Part shown: positions 1 to 6,744 of the stretch, piece by piece
Layout of the letters: each line of letters opens with the position of its first letter
How positions within the stretch are numbered: position 1 is the stretch's first letter
Assembly: GCA_003645385.1 (NCBI GenBank)
Contig: QNEY01000059.1
Location: 1-8,791, forward strand
Reading direction: 5' to 3'
DNA length: 8,791 nt
Source of the DNA: Gammaproteobacteria bacterium
Lineage (GTDB): Bacteria > Pseudomonadota > Gammaproteobacteria > Nitrosococcales > Methylophagaceae
The notes under the pieces: generated by a model
What the model was told of the DNA's origin: nothing
Seen by the model: the letters and a program-made list of their open reading frames with translations, nothing else
Databases searched by the model: none
Program-made: the position numbers and the translations under genes

Positions 1-1
1 G

Positions 2-226
2 TCTCCCGGTAAACCAGTAGTGTATCTAGGTTGTGCCTTGCTGATAATTGGAATATTTCTATTATTTTATTTACCACAGCGCCGGTTTTGGGTGATAGTT
101 AAAGAGAATAAGTCAGGATCAGATTTATTACTGGCAGGAATGAGCAATCGAAATCCTCGTGAGTTCGATACCTTTTTTAAACATATTAGCCAAACATTAA
201 GACGGGTCAGTGGGAACTCTGACTAG
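2..226 (+). CDS. resB: Cytochrome c biogenesis protein ResB, C-terminal fragment (5' end outside window)
   Basis: Only the last 74 codons are visible; the frame is open from base 2 and ends at TAG 224-226. The fragment opens with SPGKPVVYLG, then one hydrophobic membrane segment (about visible residues 6-25), then PQRRFWV and a polar tail. This matches the usual end of ResB (Ccs1) proteins: a last transmembrane helix, then a short conserved basic/aromatic motif on the cytoplasmic side. In System II, ResB forms with CcsA the membrane complex that exports haem and attaches it to apocytochromes c in the periplasm. The next gene, 50 bases downstream on the same strand, is ccsA, which strongly supports the call. 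The short tail alone would be weak evidence without that neighbour. The periplasmic domain is not in the window, so its integrity cannot be judged. Confidence 0.85.
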   Translation, partial: SPGKPVVYLGCALLIIGIFLLFYLPQRRFWVIVKENKSGSDLLLAGMSNRNPREFDTFFKHISQTLRRVSGNSD

Positions 227-276
227 TATTAATGTTCAGAAAGTTTAGTGATAGAAGCAAATAGAAAGAGTAGTGG

Positions 277-1434
277 ATGGCAGATTCAGCGGGCACAATG
301 AATACAGAAACTAGCCGACCCTCAATACAGTGGTTGTGGTGTGGTTTAATGTTGTTAGCAGCAGTTGCGTTATTAGTGATGTATTCCAATGTGTTGGATA
401 GTTACGAAATTACTATTGTAGTTTTTACTGCAGTGAGTCTTGCATATTTAGGGCTAAATTGGCCTGGCTTTCGGCGACATATCATAGTTGTTTCATTGCT
501 TAGCTTCTTAGCAATAAAGCTATATGGTAATGATTTGGATCAGGGTGATACAGATTTCTTTCTAAATTATTTATTAGCAAGTCAATCAGCTTTTATGTGG
601 ATGAGCGTCTTATTTGTCATGGCGACAGTATCCTATTTTTTGGGCTTAATTTTCCGTTCAGAGTTCACTGAAAAAGTTGCTACAGCATTAACTTGGTCAG
701 CGACTACCATGGGAATGGTCGGATTGATGGTGCGTTGGCGGGAGTCTTATTTGATTAGCCCTGATGTTGGCCATATCCCCGTTAGTAATCTGTATGAAGT
801 TTTTATCCTGTTTGCAGTTATCACAGCATTAATATATTTGTTTTATGAACGTCGTTATCAGATTCGTTCATTGGGTGGTTTTGTGCTGTTAGTTATCAGT
901 GCGGCGGTTGCTTTTCAGTTGTGGTATACCTTTGGAAAAGGTGCTCATGAAATTCAACCACTAGTACCAGCCCTACAGAGTTATTGGATGAAGATCCATG
1001 TACCAGCTAATTTTGTTGGTTATGGTGCATTTGCAATGGCAGCCATGATTGGGGTGGCTTATTTATTAAAATCATGGCGACAGGATGTTAAACCTCAGAG
1101 TTTAATGGCAACATCATTACCTGAGTTGGCAGTAATGGATGACTTGATGTATAAATCCATTGCTTTAGGCTTTGCTTTTTTCACAGTTGCGACCGTCTTG
1201 GGCGCATTATGGGCTGCAGAAGCATGGGGTGGTTATTGGTCATGGGATCCGAAAGAAACCTGGGCTTTGATTGTCTGGTTAAATTACGCAGCTTGGTTGC
1301 ATATGCGGATGACTAAAGGTTGGTATGGTCGCCCAATGGCATGGTGGGCAGTTATAGGTTTATTTGTAACCCTATTTGCATTTTTAGGTGTCAATATGTT
1401 TTTATCAGGTCTGCATTCGTACGGCACTCTGTAG
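277..1434 (+). CDS. ccsA: System II cytochrome c synthetase/haem-handling membrane protein CcsA (ResC, CcsB family)
   Basis: This is a 385-residue polytopic membrane protein with roughly ten hydrophobic stretches. The tryptophan-rich WWD haem-binding motif of the haem-handling superfamily is intact at residues 317-329 (WGGYWSWDPKETW). Histidines H241 (KIHVPANF), H342 (WLHMR) and H380 (GLHSYG) surround it. Their spacing (101 and 38 residues) matches, from memory, that of P-His1, TM-His2 and P-His2 in characterised CcsBA proteins, so I infer these are the haem ligands. H166 in GHIPVSNLYE is part of another conserved family motif. With ResB it would carry haem across the inner membrane and ligate it to CXXCH sites. 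The start at 277 has an AAAGAG ribosome-binding site at 265-270; a second in-frame ATG at 298 has a poorer one. The gene lies between resB (50-base gap) and dsbA (56-base gap), probably co-transcribed. Confidence 0.95.
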   Translation: MADSAGTMNTETSRPSIQWLWCGLMLLAAVALLVMYSNVLDSYEITIVVFTAVSLAYLGLNWPGFRRHIIVVSLLSFLAIKLYGNDLDQGDTDFFLNYLLASQSAFMWMSVLFVMATVSYFLGLIFRSEFTEKVATALTWSATTMGMVGLMVRWRESYLISPDVGHIPVSNLYEVFILFAVITALIYLFYERRYQIRSLGGFVLLVISAAVAFQLWYTFGKGAHEIQPLVPALQSYWMKIHVPANFVGYGAFAMAAMIGVAYLLKSWRQDVKPQSLMATSLPELAVMDDLMYKSIALGFAFFTVATVLGALWAAEAWGGYWSWDPKETWALIVWLNYAAWLHMRMTKGWYGRPMAWWAVIGLFVTLFAFLGVNMFLSGLHSYGTL

Positions 1435-1490
1435 CAAAGATCTCAATACAAAGATTTCTCAAAGTTAATTGTTAAAAGGACAGAAATAGC

Positions 1491-2120
1491 ATGAAAAAGA
1501 TGATTAAAGCAGCGTTGATATGGACGACATTGTTATTACCAATAGTAGCCATAGCGATGCCCTTGGCTTATGTGGAAGGAGTACATTACAAACCAACGGC
1601 AAAACGATTGGCAACAAGTGATAAAAATGTAGTCGAAGTTATAGAAATGTTTTCATATAGCTGCCCACATTGTTTTCGTTTTGAACCACAGGTGATGGAA
1701 TGGAAGAAAACGCTACCTGAGAATGTTAAATTTGTTCAAGTACCTGCAATTTTCCGAGATAGTTGGTTGCAGTTAGCAAAAGTATTTTATACAGCTGAGA
1801 AAACCGGTGACTTGGAGAAATTACAACCTATAATTTTTAATGCTATTCATGTTGAAAAGCGTCGTTTGCAAACTGAGGATCAGTTGCTAAACTTTGTCGC
1901 TGAGCAGGGTATTGATCGTGATATGTTCGCTCAAGAAATGAAATCTATGTCGGTATCTCGAAAAGTGAAAGAAGCCTTGTTATTGAGTCAGACATCAGGA
2001 ATATCAGGTGTACCTTCGATGATAGTAAATGGGAAGTACATTGTAGATGGACCGATGGCTGGCAGTATGGAAGATGTATTAAAAGTAGTCAATTTCCTGA
2101 TTGAACAAGAATTGAATTAA
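1491..2120 (+). CDS. dsbA: Thiol:disulfide interchange protein DsbA (periplasmic oxidase)
   Basis: The protein is 209 residues, essentially the E. coli DsbA length. It begins with a Sec signal peptide: basic MKKMIK, a hydrophobic core, and AIA at 20-22 as a likely cleavage site. The thioredoxin fold carries the canonical CPHC redox motif at residues 58-61, in FSYSCPHCFRFEP. The cis-proline loop is at 174-175 (SGVPSMIVNGKY). Known role: it donates disulfides to newly exported proteins and is normally reoxidised by DsbB; no dsbB is present here. An AAAGGA ribosome-binding site at 1475-1480 precedes the ATG. The gene is the third in the resB-ccsA-dsbA order and is followed directly by a strong terminator. 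System II operons often carry a ResA/CcsX-type reductase in a comparable place. The signal peptide, CPHC motif and helical insertion mark this one as DsbA, not ResA. Confidence 0.96.
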   Translation: MKKMIKAALIWTTLLLPIVAIAMPLAYVEGVHYKPTAKRLATSDKNVVEVIEMFSYSCPHCFRFEPQVMEWKKTLPENVKFVQVPAIFRDSWLQLAKVFYTAEKTGDLEKLQPIIFNAIHVEKRRLQTEDQLLNFVAEQGIDRDMFAQEMKSMSVSRKVKEALLLSQTSGISGVPSMIVNGKYIVDGPMAGSMEDVLKVVNFLIEQELN

Positions 2121-2128
2121 ATGTATTC

Positions 2129-2170
2129 AATAATATAGGGTTGGTGAGTTTTCAGCCCTATATTATTTTT
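2129..2170 (+). terminator. Rho-independent terminator after dsbA, shared with the convergent cyclase gene
   Basis: A perfect 12-bp stem pairs AATAATATAGGG (2129-2140) with CCCTATATTATT (2156-2167) around a 15-base loop. It ends in a T run (2166-2170), starting 9 bases after the dsbA stop. The three G:C pairs lie at the loop side and the rest is A/T. The T run favours the + strand; on the - strand the stem is followed by TTATTGAATAC-like sequence, a poor U tract. The stop codon of the convergent gene (2163-2165) lies inside the right arm. Confidence 0.85.
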
Positions 2171-3803
2171 CTGAAAGACAACAGTTTCTACCGCTTTCTT
2201 TCGCTTGATACAGGGCCTTATCCGCACGTTTAAAGACATCATCTATAGTGTCACTGCCTCTAAAACTTGCCAAGCCTGCAGAGGCAGTAATGGAGACAGG
2301 TTTATTTTCATAATGAAATTTTGAATGTTCCACTTTTTCTCGAATTTTATTAGCTAATACTAGCGCATCTTTCAGATCAGTTTCCGGGAATATCCCCATG
2401 AATTCTTCTCCTCCATAACGTGCTATAAAATCAGTATTACGTGTCTGTTGCTGGAAGATTCGTGCAATAGTTTTTAATACTTTGTCGCCTGCCGCATGGC
2501 CATAGTTATCATTAACACGCTTAAAAAAGTCTATATCCCAAATTACGACACTAAGTGGTTTTTGATAGCGTTGCCAGCGTGAGTATTCTTTTTCCAGAAG
2601 TTCATTAAGTGCTTGTCGATTCCAGATACCAGTTAAGGCATCTTTAAGAGCTAAATCACGTGATTTCTCTGCAGATTGTCGCAACTCATTACTTTCTCGT
2701 TCCATGTCCTGCAAACGTTCATTGAGGTCTTTAATCTGTTTCTGAGATTGTTCAAAACGGTCATGGTCAGATTGTCGGTAGTTCTCGAAATGTTGATTAA
2801 GAAAATCTAATCGATCACTAACAGTTGATTTAAGTTGTTCAATATCATGGGCATCTTCAACATGAGTTCTAATTCCACGAAATTCATTTTCAACCACTTG
2901 GCTGATTTCATTGCGTTCTTCAAATGCTTTTACATCCTCGTCACTGGTCTCTCTAATATGCTCATCGAGTTCTTTCAATCTTGATGTTAGTATTTTTAAG
3001 AAGTCTTCATAATCCTGTTTCTCAGTGATAACCTGTGAACCAAGATCGCTGACAATATCTGCAATATCATTAATAATTTGGGGTAATTGTTTGTCACCAA
3101 TCCCGGTTTCAATTTTGTGTCGAATTGAGGTTGCTTTTTTACTGAGCTCAGCGGGTAATGATAAGCGTTCTAATAATTGCATTAATACAAGGTGAGTTGG
3201 CATTTGAATCGGTGATACGTCATCGTCTTCAAGCAATGAGGTAGACACTTCGGTTGAATATTGCTCAGAATTTGTTGGTTCGCTTGATTCGGATGATTTA
3301 CCTATGCCAAACAGATGATAACCTAAACCACGGGTCGGCTTTTTATTAGAGTATTGGTGTATATAGCTTTCAAGTAGTAATAGTACTTCAGGAAGAAGTG
3401 CTGAAATAGTATCATTTGGGGTTGATGAAAGTTGTTTACTAAGTGTTTTTGCTTGTGTCTTAAATGCTTTAGCTAGTTTTAATGACGATATCAATTCTGC
3501 TAGAATTTCACCTGTTGTTTGGCCTTTATTCTTTTCTTCAACTTCCATCCCAGCGATGGCATTTTCCATTTTCTCAAGAATCGTCTCAATTTCAAACTGA
3601 TTTCTTTTGCCCCGAAGCTCTTTTCTTAATGATGTAAGTTGTGTATCCAGTCTAGAGTCAAGCCCCTGTGCAGCTAGTGCTAACCTTGCTAAGCTACGTT
3701 GTAGTAATTCATCGTAACTTTGTTGCTGCTCTAGATCAGAAATGGATTGATAGTATTTTTGCTTCCATTCTTCAAGTTGCTGTACAACATCATTAGTTTC
3801 CAT
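2163..3803 (-). CDS. Soluble GGDEF diguanylate cyclase with long helical N-terminal region (DgcP-like)
   Basis: This 546-residue cytoplasmic protein has no signal peptide or membrane segment. The C-terminal GGDEF domain (about 380-546) looks active. It has DALTGIWNRQAL at 388-399, D423 in WDIDFFK, N431 and D440 in NDNYGHAAGD, and the GGEEF signature at 464-468. An RxxD inhibitory site (R455-D458) lies five residues before the signature, so product inhibition by c-di-GMP is expected. It should condense two GTP into c-di-GMP. Residues 1-160 and about 200-380 are mostly helical and charged, with coiled-coil character near 340-380. A Ser/Glu/Asp-rich linker (about 168-198) separates them, and no known sensor domain is recognised. 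The architecture and closeness to dsbA recall Pseudomonas DgcP, but this is from memory. The ATG has AAGGA eight bases upstream (3812-3816). The gene follows mltF by 42 bases on the same strand, so the two are probably co-transcribed. Confidence 0.93.
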   Translation of the reverse strand: METNDVVQQLEEWKQKYYQSISDLEQQQSYDELLQRSLARLALAAQGLDSRLDTQLTSLRKELRGKRNQFEIETILEKMENAIAGMEVEEKNKGQTTGEILAELISSLKLAKAFKTQAKTLSKQLSSTPNDTISALLPEVLLLLESYIHQYSNKKPTRGLGYHLFGIGKSSESSEPTNSEQYSTEVSTSLLEDDDVSPIQMPTHLVLMQLLERLSLPAELSKKATSIRHKIETGIGDKQLPQIINDIADIVSDLGSQVITEKQDYEDFLKILTSRLKELDEHIRETSDEDVKAFEERNEISQVVENEFRGIRTHVEDAHDIEQLKSTVSDRLDFLNQHFENYRQSDHDRFEQSQKQIKDLNERLQDMERESNELRQSAEKSRDLALKDALTGIWNRQALNELLEKEYSRWQRYQKPLSVVIWDIDFFKRVNDNYGHAAGDKVLKTIARIFQQQTRNTDFIARYGGEEFMGIFPETDLKDALVLANKIREKVEHSKFHYENKPVSITASAGLASFRGSDTIDDVFKRADKALYQAKESGRNCCLSEK

Positions 3804-3845
3804 AGTTCAGGTCCTTAAGATCCACTTTATTCATGATGTACTTCT

Positions 3846-5240
3846 TCATAGTGCTGCTGGAGGGGCTTGTTCATTAGTACGTATATCAGATTCACTATTA
3901 TTGTTCTGTTGACTATGTAGCAAAATATCATAATAGCGACGAATATTCTCAACATAACGAACAGGTTCACCTCCACGTGCGTAACCATAACGAGTTTTCT
4001 CATACCATTTTTTCTTACTTAATAATGGTAGATGTTCTTTAATATCTGGCCATAGATCAGGACTTTTACCATTACGTTCAGTCAGTACACGGGCATCTTC
4101 CACATGCCCCATTCCGACGTTATAAGCTGCAAGTGCAATCCATGTCCTATCGGGTTCAATAATACGTTCCGGAAGGTTATCACGAAGATATGCCAGATAC
4201 TTAGCTCCGGCGTGAATACTTTGCGCAGGATCTTTTCGATCTTTAATCTTCATTTGCTTAGCAGTTGCCTGAGTTAACATCATCAGTCCTTTAACTCCAG
4301 TGCTGGATACAGCATTAGGGTTCCAATGAGACTCCTGATATGAAGTGGCAGCGAGTAAACGCCAGTCAAAATCATATTCAGCAGCAGCCTGTTCAAATAA
4401 CGCTTGGTATTTTGGTAAATGCGTTAATGTCCGTCTATGAACTGCACGGGTATCAACATAATCAAAGCGGCGGATATGGCCATAGTATTTTTCTATTAGC
4501 CGATCGAGGAATCCAGATTCTTCTATCTGTTCATAAAAAGCCGCCACTTCATTGTAAAGTGTGCCATCGTCGGCACGCGGCATTGCCCATGCCAAAGGTT
4601 GAGGTTCAGAAACATTAAAAGCGACCCGCAGCTCTGGAAACAGGGCTTGATTGGCTGCAATTTCGTTTGAATCGGCAATGGTGTAGTCGATCATTTGCAA
4701 CTCTACCAATTCTAATAAACCACTACTATCCAATTCATCATTTTCTGTCCAGTCCAATTCAGGAATTTCTTGCTGCTGGGATACTAACTCTTCAACATGA
4801 CTGCTATTGGCGACGACTTCTAATTGACCATCCGCCAATGCCGTAAGATTTTTAGGCTTTTTAGTTCCTTTGCGATAGACCAATTGTTGAGTCACCTCCT
4901 GGTAGACAGGACCGAAACGGATGAGCTCTTGACGTGCAGGGGTTATAGTCAGGCCAGCTGCGGCAATATCGGCCTTGCCTTGTTCAATCATCGTCAACAT
5001 GTCACCTAAGTTATCCGGCACGATAATTTTAAGGCGTACATTAAGATGTTCGGCAAAACGTTGGGCAAGTTCATATTCAAAGCCTGCTAATGAATCACCT
5101 TTTACATAGTAACTAGTTGGTCCATAACGGCTGAGCACGCGTAATTCACCACGCTCACGAATTTCTTCCAGATGAGGCTGAGCTTCACCACATGCGATCA
5201 GTAAGCTTAATGATGCAAGCAACAGGCTAATAAATTTCAA
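3846..5240 (-). CDS. mltF: Membrane-bound lytic murein transglycosylase F (MltF), TTG start
   Basis: This outer-membrane lipoprotein cleaves the MurNAc-GlcNAc bond of peptidoglycan, leaving 1,6-anhydro ends. From the chosen start it has 464 residues. A lipoprotein signal (MKFISLLLAS, then LIAC with Cys17) comes first, then a family-3 solute-binding-like domain (about 33-253), then an SLT lysozyme-like domain (about 280-395). The catalytic glutamate is E303 in SYQESHWNPNA, followed by GVKGLMMLTQATA and the AAYNVGMGH motif. This order is diagnostic of MltF; E. coli MltF is somewhat longer (518). The start chosen is TTG at 5240-5238, because a perfect AAGGAG (5252-5247) lies six bases before it and the lipobox then falls at a normal distance. 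An upstream in-frame TTG at 5255 would put that ribosome-binding site inside the gene. The only nearby ATG (5244) is out of frame. It is divergent from trhP and leads an mltF-cyclase transcription unit. Confidence 0.93.
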   Translation of the reverse strand: MKFISLLLASLSLLIACGEAQPHLEEIRERGELRVLSRYGPTSYYVKGDSLAGFEYELAQRFAEHLNVRLKIIVPDNLGDMLTMIEQGKADIAAAGLTITPARQELIRFGPVYQEVTQQLVYRKGTKKPKNLTALADGQLEVVANSSHVEELVSQQQEIPELDWTENDELDSSGLLELVELQMIDYTIADSNEIAANQALFPELRVAFNVSEPQPLAWAMPRADDGTLYNEVAAFYEQIEESGFLDRLIEKYYGHIRRFDYVDTRAVHRRTLTHLPKYQALFEQAAAEYDFDWRLLAATSYQESHWNPNAVSSTGVKGLMMLTQATAKQMKIKDRKDPAQSIHAGAKYLAYLRDNLPERIIEPDRTWIALAAYNVGMGHVEDARVLTERNGKSPDLWPDIKEHLPLLSKKKWYEKTRYGYARGGEPVRYVENIRRYYDILLHSQQNNNSESDIRTNEQAPPAAL

Positions 5241-5246
5241 ACATGG

Positions 5247-5252
5247 CTCCTT
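5247..5252 (-). promoter_or_regulatory. Shine-Dalgarno site deciding the mltF start
   Basis: On the minus strand the sequence reads AAGGAG, then six bases (CCATGT), then TTG AAA TTT ATT. This is a full-consensus ribosome-binding site at good spacing for the TTG at 5240. The ATG inside the spacer (5244-5242) is only two bases from the site, and its frame ends after five codons (MFEIY). It therefore cannot be the mltF start. Confidence 0.75.
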
Positions 5253-5315
5253 CAAGTTTGGATGCTTGATTATCGCCCATATTGACCACTTTGCACTAGC
5301 TTAAGTTTGATTTTT

Positions 5316-5337
5316 AATGAATCATATTGTTTTCATT
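5316..5337. repeat. Inverted repeat AATGAA-N10-TTCATT upstream of trhP
   Basis: The arms AATGAA (5316-5321) and TTCATT (5332-5337) are perfect inverted copies separated by ten bases. They lie between the divergent genes and touch the predicted trhP -35. The size and centre spacing would fit a dimeric regulator. In such AT-rich DNA a 6-base palindromic pair can also arise by chance, so an operator role is only a suggestion. Confidence 0.3.
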
Positions 5338-5363
5338 GGTTTTTTTTATAAATAGATTATAAT
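5336..5363 (+). promoter_or_regulatory. Predicted sigma-70 promoter of trhP
   Basis: A perfect TATAAT -10 hexamer is at 5358-5363, with a weaker TTGGTT -35 at 5336-5341 and a 16-base spacer that includes a T run. Transcription would start near 5370, giving a leader of about 25 bases before the ATG at 5395. It lies in the 154-base AT-rich gap between the divergent mltF and trhP. The -35 overlaps one arm of an inverted repeat (AATGAA-N10-TTCATT, 5316-5337). The -10 is convincing; the -35 is only fair. Confidence 0.6.
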
Positions 5364-5394
5364 TTGTCACCTTTTAAAATTGGAATACCTTGTT

Positions 5395-6744
5395 ATGAAT
5401 GCGCCAGAGTTACTTTTGCCAGCGGGTAGTTTGCAGCATATGCGTTATGCCTATGCTTTTGGGGCTGATGCAGTTTATGCTGGGCAACCGCGATACAGCC
5501 TACGTGTTCGTAATAATGATTTTCATAAATTACCCGTTTTAGCACAGGGTATTGAAGAAGCTCATGCAGCCGGAAAACAGTTTTTTGTTGCCAGTAATTT
5601 GATGCCACATAATACTAAAATCAAAACCTATATGGCAGATATGGAGCCGGTAATTGCCATGAAACCGGATGCATTGATTATGGCTGATCCAGGTTTGATT
5701 ATGATGGTACGTGAACGTTGGCCTGAAATACCAATTCACCTTTCTGTCCAAGCTAACACTGTGAATTATCAAGCAGTTAAATTCTGGCAATCTGTTGGTG
5801 TTAGTCGAGTAATTTTATCGCGTGAACTATCATTAGATGAAATCGAAGAAATTCGCCAGCTTTGTCCTGAAATGGAATTAGAAGTCTTTGTTCATGGTGC
5901 TTTATGTATTGCGTATTCCGGGCGGTGTTTGTTGTCCGGTTACTTCAATCATCGCGATCCTAATCAAGGCTCATGCACCAACTCATGTCGGTGGGATTAT
6001 AAAACCCATGCTAGTGATAACAATGATGATTCACCCCAGAAAATTGAATTCAAAGCTTTTGATGCTATGAATAGTCAAAATGCATTTTCCGATTGTGGTG
6101 GTCAAGAGCGTCATCCGCTTGCAGATAATGTGTATCTGATTGAAGAGGGTAATCGACCGGGAGAGTTAATGCCGATCTTTGAAGATGAGCATGGTACGTA
6201 CATCATGAACTCAAAAGATTTACGGGCTATTCAGCATATAGAGCGTTTGGCCAGAATCGGCATAGATTCGTTGAAGATAGAAGGCCGAACAAAATCCGTT
6301 TACTACGTTGCTCGTACTGCCCAAATTTACCGTCGTGCTATTGATGATGCTCTGGCTGACAAAAAGTTTGATCCGACATTGATTGGAAAATTGGATAACC
6401 TAGCAAACCGTGGTTATACCGATGGTTTTTATCAGCGGCATCCAACACAAGAACAACAAAACTATATTCAAGGTTATTCGAGTAGTGATCGTCAGCAGTA
6501 TGTAGGCGAAATCACCGGCTATGATGTTGAAAATCAGGCTTTGAATATTGATGTTAAAAACAAGTTTTCTGTAGGTGATAAATTAGAATTGATTTTACCG
6601 GAAGGTAATGTTGAACTGGTCTTAGAACAGATGAAAAACAAAGATGGCGAAGCCATTGATGTAGCGCCTGGTAGCGGCCATCAAGTTAAAGTTCCATATT
6701 CAGGCAAAGCACCAGAACAAGGCTTACTTGCAAAGTATATTTAA
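5395..6744 (+). CDS. trhP: tRNA uridine(34) 5-hydroxylase TrhP (YegQ, peptidase U32 family)
   Basis: This 449-residue cytoplasmic protein follows E. coli YegQ/TrhP closely as I remember it: PELLLPAG near the N-terminus, ADAVYAGQPRYSLRVRN at 24-40, then DALIMADPGLIM and HLSVQAN. The full U32 family signature is at 163-181, from E163-x-F through C171 and C178 to S181. Further cysteines C194 and C198 (GSCTNSC) follow. These are probable Fe-S ligands by analogy with related U32 RNA hydroxylases. Later motifs are FEDEHGTYIMNSKDLRAI and SLKIEGRTK. Known role: prephenate-dependent hydroxylation of U34 to ho5U34, the first step toward cmo5U/mcmo5U in wobble-reading tRNAs. The residues after the cysteine cluster (about 202-245) differ most from E. 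coli. ATG 5395 is chosen because it matches the usual N-terminus; its ribosome-binding site is weak (GGA 5382-5384). An upstream in-frame TTG at 5380 is less likely. The gene appears to be transcribed alone. Confidence 0.94.
   Translation: MNAPELLLPAGSLQHMRYAYAFGADAVYAGQPRYSLRVRNNDFHKLPVLAQGIEEAHAAGKQFFVASNLMPHNTKIKTYMADMEPVIAMKPDALIMADPGLIMMVRERWPEIPIHLSVQANTVNYQAVKFWQSVGVSRVILSRELSLDEIEEIRQLCPEMELEVFVHGALCIAYSGRCLLSGYFNHRDPNQGSCTNSCRWDYKTHASDNNDDSPQKIEFKAFDAMNSQNAFSDCGGQERHPLADNVYLIEEGNRPGELMPIFEDEHGTYIMNSKDLRAIQHIERLARIGIDSLKIEGRTKSVYYVARTAQIYRRAIDDALADKKFDPTLIGKLDNLANRGYTDGFYQRHPTQEQQNYIQGYSSSDRQQYVGEITGYDVENQALNIDVKNKFSVGDKLELILPEGNVELVLEQMKNKDGEAIDVAPGSGHQVKVPYSGKAPEQGLLAKYI

Noticed and set aside
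1435..1470. Repeated CAAAGAT between ccsA and dsbA
   Set aside because: Two 7-base copies in AT-rich DNA are easily due to chance, with no pairing or known motif.
4340..4618. 92-codon plus-strand open frame antisense to mltF
   Set aside because: It lies fully within the conserved MltF coding region and has no recognisable motif.
5227..5244. Five-codon minus-strand frame MFEIY after the mltF Shine-Dalgarno, as a leader peptide
   Set aside because: The ATG is only two bases from the AAGGAG site and overlaps the real TTG start; spacing favours the TTG.
5269..5274. GATAAT on the minus strand as an mltF -10
   Set aside because: No acceptable -35 hexamer lies 16-18 bases upstream, so it was not annotated as a promoter.
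5340..5347. Run of eight Ts between mltF and trhP as a terminator tail
   Set aside because: There is no G+C-bearing stem before it; it sits in the promoter spacer between divergent genes, where a terminator is not expected.
5539..5790. 83-codon open frame on the minus strand inside trhP
   Set aside because: It is antisense to highly conserved TrhP codons, shows no family resemblance, and has odd His/Asn-rich composition typical of a shadow frame.
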